Assembly: GCA_965246745.1 (NCBI GenBank)
Contig: OZ251980.1
Coordinates: 310,001-374,000, forward strand
Reading direction: 5' to 3'
Origin: JANXMY01 sp965246745
Lineage (GTDB): Bacteria; Armatimonadota; Armatimonadia; Armatimonadales; Capsulimonadaceae
Length of the DNA stretch: 64,000 bases
The position numbers and the translations under genes were made by a program. Shown here piece after piece: positions 1 through 8,170 of this stretch; within the stretch, counting starts at the first letter, position 1, and each line of letters begins with the position of its first letter. Under the pieces are notes generated by a model. It worked only from the letters and a program-made list of their open reading frames with translations, ran no database searches and was not told the DNA's origin.

Positions 1-93
1 GGGGACATTCTCACCATGCCGGGCCTGCCGAAGCGCCCGGCCGCGCTGGATATTGACATAGATGCCGCCGGGCAGATTACGGGACTGTTTTAA
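1..93 (+). CDS. fhs: Formate-tetrahydrofolate ligase, C-terminal end (partial)
   Basis: Only the last 30 codons are in the window; frame 1 is open from base 1 to a TAA at 91-93. The peptide contains TMPGLPKRPAA followed by an acidic stretch and ends in ITGLF, the characteristic C-terminus of formyltetrahydrofolate synthetase. The enzyme joins formate to tetrahydrofolate using ATP in cytoplasmic one-carbon metabolism. The call rests on this short but very conserved tail; the rest of the gene lies upstream of the window. Confidence 0.85.
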   Translation, partial: GDILTMPGLPKRPAALDIDIDAAGQITGLF

Positions 94-127
94 TCCGCCG
101 GCCCGCAAGCCGGAAAGGAGACGCGCG

Positions 128-211
128 ATGCTTCCTTTTGTTGTATCGTCCCTGGCCGCTGCGCTCGCCGGGGGTGCCTGGCCGCCGCCGGGCGGCGCGT
201 TCTGCTGCTGA
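128..211 (+). CDS. Possible 27-residue leader-like ORF
   Basis: An ATG at 128 sits 9 bases after AAGGAG (113-118) and opens a 27-codon frame ending in TGA. The product is hydrophobic at first, then Pro/Gly rich and ends in two cysteines. It lies between fhs and the next small ORF. Only the good ribosome-binding site supports it; it could be a non-coding coincidence or a decayed gene. Confidence 0.2.
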   Translation: MLPFVVSSLAAALAGGAWPPPGGAFCC

Positions 212-287
212 GCGTATGGAGCTGGCGATATTTGGTCAGCGCCCGGCAGCCGTGACGCTTGGCGGCCATCAACAAAGGAGCGTCTTG

Positions 288-404
288 GTGAAAACCGTGT
301 TTTTTGCCGCAGCGCTGGGGCTGACCGCCGGCGTCGCGCTTGCTTTGACACATCGAGTTTTGACACATCGAGTTTTGACACATCGAGGACGGCAACTGCT
401 ATGA
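288..404 (+). CDS. Small protein with signal-like N-terminus, coupled to SIMPL gene
   Basis: A GTG at 288 is preceded by AAAGGAG (274-280) and starts a 38-residue product whose first 20 residues (MKTVFFAAALGLTAGVALA) look like a signal peptide or single membrane anchor. The second half is encoded by a 15-bp tandem repeat (VLTHR units). Its TGA overlaps the ATG of the following SIMPL-domain gene (ATGA at 401-404), so the two are probably translated together. No family is recognised; it may be a truncated remnant of a longer membrane protein. Confidence 0.35.
   Translation: MKTVFFAAALGLTAGVALALTHRVLTHRVLTHRGRQLL
345..386 (+). repeat. 15-bp tandem repeat, 2.8 copies, carrying TTGACA
   Basis: The unit TTGACACATCGAGTT occurs at 345-359 and 360-374, with a third partial copy at 375-386. 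Each copy starts with TTGACA, the consensus -35 hexamer. The repeat is in frame with the small ORF 288-404 and lies directly upstream of the SIMPL-domain gene. Confidence 0.9.
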
Positions 405-1156
405 CTGAAAAACGCCCCCTGTACCTGATTTTAGCCGCCGGGCTGATCTGCCTGACGCTGCTGACCTGCACCGGCCTGGTCATGCGCTCGCTGGTGCGTA
501 TCCGCGCCAAAGACGAGCTGATTCATGTGGACGGCTCGGCCCGCAAGCCGATCCGTTCGGATTTTATCATCTGGAACGGCAGCCTGACCCAGACCGCGCC
601 GACGATTGCCGGCGCGTACACGCCGCTGGAGGCCAATGTCGCCAAAGTGCGGGCGTACCTGCTCGCCAAAGGCGTCCCGGCGGCGGAAGTGACTCCCGAT
701 GCGGTCAGCGAGACCCCGGTGTACGAGCAGGTCAAAGACCCGAAAACCGGGCAGTATGTCCCGACGACCCGCATCACGGGCTACACGCTGACCCAGACCA
801 TCAATGTCAAGTCGCACTCGGTGGACCTGGTGGACAGCCTCAGCCGGCAGTCTACCGAGCTGATCAGCCGGGGTATCCCGTTCAAATCGGAAACGCCGCT
901 GTATCTATACACCAATTTGAGCGACCTGAAAACCACCATGCAGGCCGCCGCCGCCAAAAACGCCCGCGACCGGGCGGAGCAGATCGCCGAAAGCAGCGGC
1001 TGCCGGCTCGGCGAGGTCCGGGCCGCCAAAATGTTCGTGCCGCAAATCACGCCGCTGTACACGTCGCCGAGCGCCGAGCGGGGCGATGAAGACGACACAT
1101 CGTCGCTGGAAAAGAACATCACAGCGGTGGTCGCGGTGGACTACTCAATCCACTGA
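401..1156 (+). CDS. SIMPL domain (DUF541) protein, membrane anchored
   Basis: The 251-residue product has an N-terminal hydrophobic segment at about residues 9-29 and then a SIMPL/DUF541 domain: a VDGSARKPIRSDFIIW start, central segments compatible with the family, and a C-terminal ITAVVAVDYSI strand. Such proteins are exported or membrane-anchored and form oligomeric rings, but their role is poorly defined. The start is set by the ATGA overlap with the upstream small ORF. It is followed after 38 bases by the TPR gene and may share its transcript. Confidence 0.8.
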   Translation: MTEKRPLYLILAAGLICLTLLTCTGLVMRSLVRIRAKDELIHVDGSARKPIRSDFIIWNGSLTQTAPTIAGAYTPLEANVAKVRAYLLAKGVPAAEVTPDAVSETPVYEQVKDPKTGQYVPTTRITGYTLTQTINVKSHSVDLVDSLSRQSTELISRGIPFKSETPLYLYTNLSDLKTTMQAAAAKNARDRAEQIAESSGCRLGEVRAAKMFVPQITPLYTSPSAERGDEDDTSSLEKNITAVVAVDYSIH

Positions 1157-1194
1157 TTTCGCCTAATTTCGCCAACTCAGCAGGAGGATTCGCC

Positions 1195-2388
1195 ATGCGC
1201 CTGGTCCGCCAAGCCCCGCCCGCCTCGCCGCTCCCGCCCGCCCGCACCCTGCGGGCGAAGGCGGAGCTGGATACGGCTATTGAAGGCTACCGCAAGGCGG
1301 CGGGGCAGGCACCCGACGATGCTTCGACCCGCTTGGCGCTGGCCAATGCCCTGCTGGCGCGGGGCGCGGTGGACGCGGCGCTGACCCAGTACCGGGAAGC
1401 GGTGCGGCTTGCCCCCGAAAGCGTCGAAGCCCAAACCCTGCTCGGCAACGCCCTGCTGGAAGCCGGCCGGCCCGATGCGGCGATTTCCGCTTACCACGCC
1501 GCCCTGCGCGTCAGCCCCGCCGACGGCGCGGCCCGCAACAACCTGGCGCTGGCTTTGTGGCACCAGGGCTTCGCGGACGACGCGTATGCCCAGTGGAAAG
1601 CGGCCGTGCAGGCCGCGCCGCGCTACGCGTATGCCCGGACCAACTACGGCACGGCGCTGTACCGCCGGGGGAATGTCGCGCCCGCAATGGCGGAATGGTC
1701 GGCGGCGCTGGAGATTGACCCCGGCCTCGGCATCGCCCGGCACAACCTGGCGGCGGTTTATGCGGCGCAGGGCAGCAGCGAAGCCGCGACGGCGCAGTAC
1801 CGGGAAGCGCTGCATTACGACCCCGACGACACGGCGGCCCATACCAGCCTCGGGCTGGCGTATCAAGCCGAAGGGCTGCTGGACAATGCCATGGCCTGCT
1901 GGAACCGGGCCATTGAAAGCGATCCCAAGCAGCCCGAGCCGCGCCGGCTTCTCGGGGCGGCGCTGTATGTTCGGGGCCTCGGCGACTCGGCATTCAACGA
2001 AATGCACGAAGCGCTCCGGCTCGATCCCGACGACGCGTGGACCAACTTCAGCTTCGGGATCATGCTCTCGAACGAAGGGCGGACTGCCGACGCGCTCACC
2101 TGCTGGCAGAAAAGCGTCGCCGCCGACCCGAACTTTGCCCAGGCGCGGTTCAACCTCGCCAACGCCGAGTATAAAATGCAGCGCTATGACGCCGCCATCG
2201 CCGGCTGGCGGGAAACAATCCGGCTCCATCCCCGCCATGCGTGGGCGCACTTCAACCTCGGCGTCGCCCTGCAAAAGCGCGGCGACCGCGCCGCCGGCCT
2301 CGCGGCGCTGACCGAAGCCCGCCGGATTGACCCGAAAATCGCCGGGCGGACCCTGCTCATGCTCGATGCCCTGAACGACGCGCCGTAG
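1195..2388 (+). CDS. TPR repeat protein
   Basis: The ATG follows AGGAGG with a 7-base spacer. The 397 residues are almost entirely 34-residue tetratricopeptide repeats: about ten units, each with the A-x3-LG/N-x-Y and DP/AP spacing (ALxxxPxxAxAxxNLA pattern), from about residue 20 to 385. There is no signal peptide or membrane segment, so it is probably a cytoplasmic protein-protein scaffold. Its partner cannot be inferred. It converges on the aminopeptidase gene with only three bases between stop codons. Confidence 0.85.
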   Translation: MRLVRQAPPASPLPPARTLRAKAELDTAIEGYRKAAGQAPDDASTRLALANALLARGAVDAALTQYREAVRLAPESVEAQTLLGNALLEAGRPDAAISAYHAALRVSPADGAARNNLALALWHQGFADDAYAQWKAAVQAAPRYAYARTNYGTALYRRGNVAPAMAEWSAALEIDPGLGIARHNLAAVYAAQGSSEAATAQYREALHYDPDDTAAHTSLGLAYQAEGLLDNAMACWNRAIESDPKQPEPRRLLGAALYVRGLGDSAFNEMHEALRLDPDDAWTNFSFGIMLSNEGRTADALTCWQKSVAADPNFAQARFNLANAEYKMQRYDAAIAGWRETIRLHPRHAWAHFNLGVALQKRGDRAAGLAALTEARRIDPKIAGRTLLMLDALNDAP

Positions 2389-2391
2389 GGC

Positions 2392-3516
2392 CTAAATCAC
2401 CCACTGCCCGTTTTCGTGGATCAGCACGCCGTCCGCATAAATCGCCCCGCCGCCGGCCTCCGGGCGCAGGTCGCAGACCATATCCCAATGCACCGCCGAG
2501 ATATTGGTGCCGCCGGTTTCCGGGTAGGAGTTGCCGAGCGCCAGGTGAAACGTCCCGCCGATTTTCTCATCGTACAGCGTGTTGCGCGTGAACCGCTGCA
2601 CCCCGTAGTTGTTGCCGACCGCGACTTCGCCGAGTGTGCGGGCACCGGGGTCGCTGCCGAGCATCGCTTCCAAGAACTCCAAGCCACGCGCCGCCTCAGC
2701 CTTAATCACCCGCCCGTTTTCAAACGTCAATCGCACATCGTCCACCTCATGCCCGAGATGCGCGGTCGGGAACGTGTACCGCACCGTGCCGCTGACGCTG
2801 TCCTCAACCGGCCCCGTAAACACTTCCCCGCTCGGAAAGTTCTTGTGCCCGTCGGAATTGACCCACCGCCGCCCCCGAACGCTCATCGTCAGGTCGGTAT
2901 CCCGCGCGACAAACCGCAGCGTTTCGACGCCCGACAAATACTCTACATACCGCTGCTGCGCCGCCGAGAATTCTTTCCACGCCGCCGCCGGATCGTCTTT
3001 GTCGAGAAACATTGCTTTGAGCAGAAAGTCTTCGTAGTCCGCCAGCGACATCTTCGCGTTCTGCGCCGCGCCCTGGGTCGGATACAGCGTCACATTCCAC
3101 TTCGCGCGTCCTTCGGCGGCTCGAACAAACAGCGACTCCCGGACCGTTTTGCTTGCCCGCTGCGCCCGCGCCTGCTTGTCCGGCGCAATGCCCGCCAGCG
3201 CCGACGTGTTTTGGGGCGCAGCGATCGCGCAGAGCGCATCCATCGTGTCGTATTGAAATTTGAGCGCCGGGTCCACCCAGTCAAGCTGCGTGTCCGACGC
3301 CGCCCCGAGAAAAATCTCCGCCAGCCCGTCCGCCAGCACCTGCACCGACGGGTGCGCCCCCGCCGCAAGCGCCGCCCGGTACACTTCCTTCGCCAGCGGG
3401 ATCGCCGCTTCATCCACCCGGATCAGCACCGTTTCCCCCGGCGACAAATAAAGGCTGTACCCCACCAGCGTCTCCGCCCACTTCGCCAAGCTGTTCATCA
3501 ATCGCGGCTCAGTCAC
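2392..3516 (-). CDS. M29-family metallo-aminopeptidase
   Basis: The 374-residue product matches leucyl aminopeptidases of the AmpS/AmpT type along its whole length. The two-metal site is visible: E231 (GEVFTGPVEDS), E297, E318, H324 (GGTFHLALG), H343 and D345 (SAVHWDMV). It removes N-terminal residues from peptides in the cytoplasm. The start is a GTG that overlaps the TGA of the upstream gene (GTGA, 3513-3516), with GGAGGAAA inside that gene as ribosome-binding site, so it is translationally coupled as the last gene of the 5001-2392 operon. Confidence 0.92.
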   Translation of the reverse strand: MTEPRLMNSLAKWAETLVGYSLYLSPGETVLIRVDEAAIPLAKEVYRAALAAGAHPSVQVLADGLAEIFLGAASDTQLDWVDPALKFQYDTMDALCAIAAPQNTSALAGIAPDKQARAQRASKTVRESLFVRAAEGRAKWNVTLYPTQGAAQNAKMSLADYEDFLLKAMFLDKDDPAAAWKEFSAAQQRYVEYLSGVETLRFVARDTDLTMSVRGRRWVNSDGHKNFPSGEVFTGPVEDSVSGTVRYTFPTAHLGHEVDDVRLTFENGRVIKAEAARGLEFLEAMLGSDPGARTLGEVAVGNNYGVQRFTRNTLYDEKIGGTFHLALGNSYPETGGTNISAVHWDMVCDLRPEAGGGAIYADGVLIHENGQWVI

Positions 3517-4016
3517 AACTTTTCCTCCGGCACATAGTCTGCAAACATCTCGTCTATTGGCACTGCCATCAGCGCATCAACGTCAATTCCTGCGCCCGCC
3601 AGCAGATGACGCCCACAGCCAAACTGCCGGTACGGTCGTACCTCAGACGGTAAATCACGGACAACTTCCGCTACAGATAAACCGCGCAGACGAGCGAGCG
3701 CCGCGATAGCCTGCCACCGCTCTGCGTTCGCTATCTCCACGGCATCAATTAAATCCGCAAGCGTCGCTTGTTCTTCCTCAGTCAGTTCACGCTGGGCCTG
3801 CTCCGCCAGTAGTGCGTCGCGTTTGGGCCGGGCTTCCGGGGCAAGAGGCGCGTTGATGGTGTGCAAGAGAGACGCCTCCGCTTCCGGCAGGACATCAGGC
3901 CGCAGACGCAAACGGGCGCTTTCCAGCAGATAGGTCGTCACATCCGTTCCCTGCGTTCGCGCCGCCTGTTGCAGTTGCCCTTCCAGTTCCGGGGAAACAT
4001 CCAGTGTAATGTTCAT
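3513..4016 (-). CDS. Antitoxin-like protein with N-terminal strand-helix motif
   Basis: The 167-residue product starts MNITLDVSPELEGQLQQAA, typical of short DNA-binding or antitoxin-like proteins with a ribbon-helix-helix-like N-terminus. A helical region then carries LTEEEQATLADLIDAVEIANAE and LARLRGLSVAEV, which resembles small uncharacterised proteins common in cyanobacterial genomes. About 35 extra residues follow (CGRHLLAGAG to the end) and look like an added tail. No toxin gene is adjacent: the next gene downstream is an aminopeptidase, coupled by a GTGA overlap. The function is unknown. Confidence 0.6.
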   Translation of the reverse strand: MNITLDVSPELEGQLQQAARTQGTDVTTYLLESARLRLRPDVLPEAEASLLHTINAPLAPEARPKRDALLAEQAQRELTEEEQATLADLIDAVEIANAERWQAIAALARLRGLSVAEVVRDLPSEVRPYRQFGCGRHLLAGAGIDVDALMAVPIDEMFADYVPEEKL

Positions 4017-4030
4017 TGTGGGTATCTCGT

Positions 4031-4525
4031 TTATAACCCTTTGTGATTTCTAAGCCACATGGCCTGTTGGGCTTCTAAATTCATCGCTGCCGCTACCCCC
4101 CGGATTGCCATTTCAGTCTGCCACAGCTCCGCGTCGCGCTCCCCGTTGTAACTGTATACCTGTTTTACTTTATTGCCTTGCATGACGGCGATCCTCAGGT
4201 AGCCTATGTCCGAAGTCTTTAAGCTGGTGCTGTAACCTGTCTTGCGGGCATAAAACCCACTCTTTTTGAGCCAGGTTGCCAGATTGAGAAACTCATCTGG
4301 GGGAATGAGATCAGTTTTTGCCTGCGGCCGCAGGACGATTTTATCCTGCGGCCAGCCGTGGCCGCTCGGATGAGGGCCGCCCCGGACTCGCTCCAACACG
4401 ATTTCCGTAACAGCAAAGGGATGAGGGGCAGACATTATTTTGGCCGGCGCATTTGCGGTTCCGGCGGTAAGCATCGAGCCGACAAGCATCACTGCCGAAA
4501 GAAAAGAGACCAGTGTAATGTTCAT
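4031..4525 (-). CDS. Secreted hypothetical protein
   Basis: The start at 4525 is chosen because its ATG overlaps the TGA of the upstream zinc-ribbon gene (ATGA, 4522-4525); a longer reading frame exists but would lose the signal peptide. The 164-residue product opens with a clear Sec signal peptide (about residues 1-25, ending AGTANA). The mature part has a VLERVRGGPHPSGHGWPQDKI segment and a C-terminal helix rich in Ala and Gln. No family is recognised. It belongs to the four-gene operon starting at 5001. Confidence 0.65.
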   Translation of the reverse strand: MNITLVSFLSAVMLVGSMLTAGTANAPAKIMSAPHPFAVTEIVLERVRGGPHPSGHGWPQDKIVLRPQAKTDLIPPDEFLNLATWLKKSGFYARKTGYSTSLKTSDIGYLRIAVMQGNKVKQVYSYNGERDAELWQTEMAIRGVAAAMNLEAQQAMWLRNHKGL

Positions 4526-5001
4526 AGTTTTTTGCCCTGTAGATCTTCCCACGCTGTGTCATGCCAACTAAAAAAGCATTTGTGGCACTGCTTCGACTGG
4601 GCTGTTCGTGCCAAAGCGCCGCATCTTGGGCATAAATTTAGAATACCGTCACCATGCTCTTGCAGAACACGGTTGCGAACTGAAACTAGAAACGCTTCTT
4701 CGCCCTTTTGAAGCAGTTCCTCTATCTCAGGACAGAGAAGCTTTTTCGCTTTGTTATGGCCTTTGACATATTCCTTTTTGTTTGTGCAAGCATCAGCATA
4801 AGAGCGTAAGGACAAGTAAAGAAGCGTTTGACGCTCCCATACAGTCATCAGTGATTGATAGTTTTGGAAGATGTGCCACTCGACTGGCTCGATGAGTATT
4901 GTGGCTCCTGCCAGCCTGCCTTCACTCATCTGATGCAGATTTGATGAATACCAGTCCATCGCATCGCGCTGATCTTGGTCTAAATCAATGTCGCTCTTCA
5001 T
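4522..5001 (-). CDS. Hypothetical protein with C-terminal zinc ribbon
   Basis: The 159-residue protein is mostly helical and ends in a four-cysteine zinc ribbon (C124-x2-C127 and C139-x2-C142, around LCPRCGAL and QCHKCFF). The fold suggests a nucleic-acid or protein-binding role, but no family is recognised. The ATG lies six bases after a TATAAT box, so the mRNA is probably leaderless. It is the first gene of an operon that continues with a secreted protein, an antitoxin-like protein and the M29 aminopeptidase. Base composition is slightly more AT-rich than in the neighbours. Confidence 0.65.
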   Translation of the reverse strand: MKSDIDLDQDQRDAMDWYSSNLHQMSEGRLAGATILIEPVEWHIFQNYQSLMTVWERQTLLYLSLRSYADACTNKKEYVKGHNKAKKLLCPEIEELLQKGEEAFLVSVRNRVLQEHGDGILNLCPRCGALARTAQSKQCHKCFFSWHDTAWEDLQGKKL

Positions 5002-5007
5002 AGCACT

Positions 5008-5036
5008 ATTATAGCCTTATTGTCCACGAAAAACAA
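5008..5036 (-). promoter_or_regulatory. Promoter TTGTTT-17-TATAAT of the 5001-2392 operon
   Basis: On the minus strand TTGTTT (5036-5031) and TATAAT (5013-5008) are separated by 17 bases. Six bases separate the -10 box from the ATG at 5001, so transcription should begin at or next to the start codon. The -35 box overlaps the T-run of the ATP synthase terminator. Confidence 0.65.
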
Positions 5037-5063
5037 AAAATCCCCGGCCATTTCTGGCCGGGG
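5031..5063 (-). terminator. Intrinsic terminator of the atp operon
   Basis: Read on the minus strand, CCCCGGCC (5063-5056) and GGCCGGGG (5049-5042) form an 8-bp GC stem around a 6-base loop, followed by A, six Ts, G and three more Ts. It lies 28 bases after the atpA stop codon and closes the operon there. Confidence 0.85.
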
Positions 5064-5090
5064 CTTTGCGTGATTTGGTTACGACCCGAC

Positions 5091-6605
5091 TTACGGCTTG
5101 AACTGGGCCTTGAAGTCGGCGATGGCTTTTTTGAGGGCGTCTACCGTGGTCTCGGAGAGCGTCTTGTCGCGGGCGATGGTTTCGGGGACTTCCGGGTAGC
5201 GGTCAGCCAGGAAGACCTTGAACTCGGCCTCGAAGCGGCGGACGGACTCGACGGGGATGTCGTCTAAAGCGCCGGTGTTGGCGGCGTAGATGATCGGGAC
5301 TTCCTGTTCTAAGGGCAGGGGCTGGGACTGGGGCTGTTTCAGGATTTCGACGAGGCGCAGGCCACGGGCAAGCTGGGCCTGGGTGTTCTTGTCCAAATCA
5401 GACGCGAACTGGCTGAAGGCTTGCACTTCGCGGAACTGGGCGAGCTGCAATTTAAGCTGGCCGCCGACGTTCTTGTCCTTCATCGCTTTGGTCTGAGCGC
5501 TGCCGCCGACGCGCGAGACGGAGTTGCCGACGTTGATGGCCGGGCGGACGCCGGAGTTGAACAGGTCGGTTTCGAGGAAGATCTGGCCGTCGGTGATGGA
5601 AATCACGTTGGTCGGGATATACGCCGAGATGTCGCCGGCCTGGGTCTCGATGATGGGAAGCGCGGTCAGAGAGCCGCCGCCGAGTTCTTTGGACAGCTTG
5701 GCGGACCGCTCCAACAGCCGGGAGTGCAGGTAAAACACGTCGCCGGGGTACGCTTCCCGGCCCGGCGGGCGGCGCAGGAGCAGCGAGACTTGCCGATAGG
5801 CGACGGCCTGCTTGGACAGGTCATCGTAGACAATCAGGGCGTGCTTGCCGTTGTCCCGGAACCACTCGCCGATACACGCGCCGGCATACGGCGAGATGTA
5901 CTGCTGGGACGCGGGATCGTCGGCGGTCGCGGCCACAACGGTGGTGTATTCCATCGCGCCGTTCAGCTCGAGCGTGCGGATGACGTTGGCGACGGTACTG
6001 GCTTTCTGGCCGATGGCGACATAGATGCAGAAAACGTCGGTCGTTTTCTGGTTGATAATCGTGTCCAAAGCGACGGCGGTTTTGCCGGTTCCCCGGTCGC
6101 CGATAATCAGTTCGCGCTGGCCGCGCCCAATGGGGATCATCGAGTCCACCGCTTTGATGCCGGTCTGCAACGGCTCTTTGACCGGCTGGCGCTCGACCAC
6201 GCCGGGGGCGCGGGTTTCGAGCAGCCGAAACTCCGACGACACAATCGGGCCTTTGTTGTCAATCGGCTGGCCGAGGGCGTTGACGACCCGGCCCACCAGC
6301 CCTTCGCCGACGGGGATTTGGATGATGTTGCCGGTGCGCTTGACCGTGTCGCCTTCGCGGATACCCGCTTCGGAGCCGAGCAGCACCGCGCCGACATTGT
6401 CTTCTTCGAGGTTCAGCGCCATGCCCTGCACGCCGCCGGGAAACTCCAACAGCTCGCCGACCATGCACCCTTGCAGGCCGTAAATGCGGGCGATGCCGTC
6501 ACCGACCTGCAAAATTGTCCCGACCCCCACTTCCTGAGTGTCGGCTTTGTATGACTCCAGCTCGCGCTCGAGAATGGAGGTGATTTCTTCCGGCTTAATT
6601 GCCAC
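5091..6605 (-). CDS. atpA: F1F0 ATP synthase subunit alpha
   Basis: Full-length (504 residues) F1 alpha subunit. The P-loop GDRGTGKTA lies at residues 169-177, and the alpha-signature region (PAINVGNSVSRVGG) with its Arg is present near residue 370. Alpha forms the hexameric head with beta and carries non-catalytic nucleotide sites on the cytoplasmic side of the membrane. It is the last gene of the operon: a terminator follows directly, and gamma, beta and epsilon genes are not downstream. A half palindromic element sits between it and atpH. Confidence 0.98.
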   Translation of the reverse strand: MAIKPEEITSILERELESYKADTQEVGVGTILQVGDGIARIYGLQGCMVGELLEFPGGVQGMALNLEEDNVGAVLLGSEAGIREGDTVKRTGNIIQIPVGEGLVGRVVNALGQPIDNKGPIVSSEFRLLETRAPGVVERQPVKEPLQTGIKAVDSMIPIGRGQRELIIGDRGTGKTAVALDTIINQKTTDVFCIYVAIGQKASTVANVIRTLELNGAMEYTTVVAATADDPASQQYISPYAGACIGEWFRDNGKHALIVYDDLSKQAVAYRQVSLLLRRPPGREAYPGDVFYLHSRLLERSAKLSKELGGGSLTALPIIETQAGDISAYIPTNVISITDGQIFLETDLFNSGVRPAINVGNSVSRVGGSAQTKAMKDKNVGGQLKLQLAQFREVQAFSQFASDLDKNTQAQLARGLRLVEILKQPQSQPLPLEQEVPIIYAANTGALDDIPVESVRRFEAEFKVFLADRYPEVPETIARDKTLSETTVDALKKAIADFKAQFKP

Positions 6606-6626
6606 GTGTGTAATCCTCTACGAAGA

Positions 6627-6673
6627 GCGAGGGAGTGAACTCCTCTCGCTAGGGATGGTCGTCCTTCGGACGA
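6627..6673. repeat. Type A palindromic element, half copy
   Basis: This copy contains the type A arm only: GCGAGGGAGTGAACTCCTCT followed by CGCT, then GTCGTCCTTCGGACGA. It lies in the 100-base gap between atpH and atpA. Related copies are at 23390-23510, 37235-37282 and 60421-60588. Confidence 0.8.
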
Positions 6674-6705
6674 AAGACTCGCTCACTGCCTACCGCACCA
6701 TTGCG

Positions 6706-7269
6706 CTACGAAACCATTGCGCCCTGCGCGTTTGCGCCCGAAAGCTGCCGTTCTAAGCGCTCCAGCTTGCCGCGCACGCTGCCGTCCATCACCGTATCGC
6801 CGATGCGGACGATGACCCCGCCGATCAGCGCGGGGTCAACCTGAGCAGTTAGCGTGATTGTCTTACCCGTCAGCGCTTGCAGCTTTTCCGTCAGCTTCGC
6901 CGTCTGCTCGGGCGTCAGGGCGACCGCCGATGTCGCTTCGGCCTCGGCGGTGTTGGCGTAGGCGGCCAGCAGAACCCGGAACTCGCGGGCGCATTCCTCG
7001 ACCAAATCCTCGCGGCGCTTGCGGATCAGCAGCTTCAGAAAGTTCAGCGATGCGGCGGTGACGCGGTCGCCGAACGCTTCGTCGGCGACAGAGTTTTTGC
7101 GGGTGTCCGAGACCAGCGGCTCCATCAAAATGGCCCGCAGGTACGGCACGTCGGTCATCCGCCGGTGCATCAGCGTGAGGTCGGCGGCGACGGCGTCCAG
7201 AATGCCGTTCCGCTGAGCGACCGCAAACAAAGCCCCGGCGTAGCGCTTGGCGACCCGAATATCTTTCAT
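6706..7269 (-). CDS. atpH: F1F0 ATP synthase subunit delta
   Basis: The 187-residue product has the OSCP/delta layout: an N-terminal helical domain starting IRVAKRYAGALFAVA and a C-terminal VDPALIGGVIVRIGDTVMDGSVRGKLERL, the family signature. It forms the top of the peripheral stalk and joins F1 to the b subunit. Its start overlaps the atpF stop (ATGA, 7266-7269), so the two are coupled. About 100 bases separate it from atpA. Confidence 0.95.
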   Translation of the reverse strand: MKDIRVAKRYAGALFAVAQRNGILDAVAADLTLMHRRMTDVPYLRAILMEPLVSDTRKNSVADEAFGDRVTAASLNFLKLLIRKRREDLVEECAREFRVLLAAYANTAEAEATSAVALTPEQTAKLTEKLQALTGKTITLTAQVDPALIGGVIVRIGDTVMDGSVRGKLERLERQLSGANAQGAMVS

Positions 7270-7841
7270 GCCGCCGCCCCTGCCGCGCCGTTCGCGCTGG
7301 CATAAGCCGCCGCGCCGGACTTCGGCTCGGCCGCCGGGCCGCTTGCGGTGCCGAGGCTGCCGATGAAGTCATCTACCAGCTTGGCCTGCTTCGGGCCGTC
7401 CAAATTGGCGTCAATCACTTTGCCCGCCGCCGAAACCGCCAGGGTCACGATCTGCGAGCGCATCTCAAGAAACGCCCGCTGCCGGTCCCGCTCGCTTTCG
7501 CTGCGGCCCTGCGTGATAATTGTTTCCGCCTGCGTCCGGGCATCGGCGACTAAGTTATCCCGGAGGCTCTGCGCTTCTTTGACTGCCGCTTGAATTTTCT
7601 CGCGGGCTTCTTCTTCGATGTTCGCCAGCCGCTGCTCGTACTCGCGCCGGGTCGTTTCCATGCGCTGCCGGTCGGCGTCAAGCTGATCGTAAGTCGCCTT
7701 GATGTCGGCCTGACGCTGGGCCAGCGCCCCGAACAGCGGCTTATACAGCAGCCGGTTCAGGATAAACAGCAGGATCGCAAAGCCGATAATCTGCGTGATG
7801 ACCAGCTTCGGCTCAATGCCGAGGCTATGCAAAATGTCCAT
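7266..7841 (-). CDS. atpF: F1F0 ATP synthase subunit b
   Basis: The 191-residue subunit has one N-terminal membrane helix (about residues 12-33), then a long charged alpha-helical segment rich in E, R, Q and A (residues 35-150) typical of the peripheral stalk b dimer. The last 25 residues are an Ala/Gly-rich tail that is longer than usual. It lies between atpE and atpH in the standard order. Confidence 0.95.
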   Translation of the reverse strand: MDILHSLGIEPKLVITQIIGFAILLFILNRLLYKPLFGALAQRQADIKATYDQLDADRQRMETTRREYEQRLANIEEEAREKIQAAVKEAQSLRDNLVADARTQAETIITQGRSESERDRQRAFLEMRSQIVTLAVSAAGKVIDANLDGPKQAKLVDDFIGSLGTASGPAAEPKSGAAAYASANGAAGAAA

Positions 7842-7875
7842 AGATGTATGCCGCCTAGAGAAAAAGTGTTACGCG

Positions 7876-8154
7876 TCAGTGGCCGGCCAGCATCTGCTGC
7901 ACGGTCGCAGAGCCGCCCGGCAGCTTGCCCAGCAGGATAATAAAGACAACGAAGCTCAAAATCGCCAGGAATTCGACCAGCGCGAAACACACCAGCATTA
8001 AGCCGCGAATCCGGCCTTCCGCTTCGGGCTGACGGGCGATTGAGGAAATCGCCGCCGAGAAGATCATGCCTTCGCCGATGCCCGCGCCGATTGCGGCAAT
8101 CGGGACGGCCAGCGCGGCTCCGAGAGCCAAAAGTCCAAAGTAAATACCGAGCAT
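7876..8154 (-). CDS. atpE: F1F0 ATP synthase subunit c
   Basis: The ATG at 8154 is preferred over an in-frame TTG at 8160 because AAGGAG is then 9 bases away. The 92-residue proteolipid has two membrane helices joined by the RQP loop (residues 41-43). The ion-binding carboxylate is E61 in helix 2 (FALVEFLAI). Helix 1 has GAGIGEGM, which puts a second glutamate (E28) where proton-type rings usually have another residue. The pair is 33 residues apart, as in rings with a two-carboxylate site, but the Ser/Thr that follows the key Glu in sodium rings is Phe here. Confidence 0.95.
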   Translation of the reverse strand: MLGIYFGLLALGAALAVPIAAIGAGIGEGMIFSAAISSIARQPEAEGRIRGLMLVCFALVEFLAILSFVVFIILLGKLPGGSATVQQMLAGH

Positions 8155-8170
8155 CGTCAAGTTCTCCTTA

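Noticed and set aside
345..386. Possible short CRISPR-like array
   Set aside because: The units are contiguous with no spacers and are too short (15 bp); it is a simple tandem repeat.
1177..2274. Long open frame on the minus strand opposite the TPR gene
   Set aside because: It mirrors the TPR coding sequence, is Arg/Gly-rich in the manner of high-GC shadow frames and shows no motif or ribosome-binding site.
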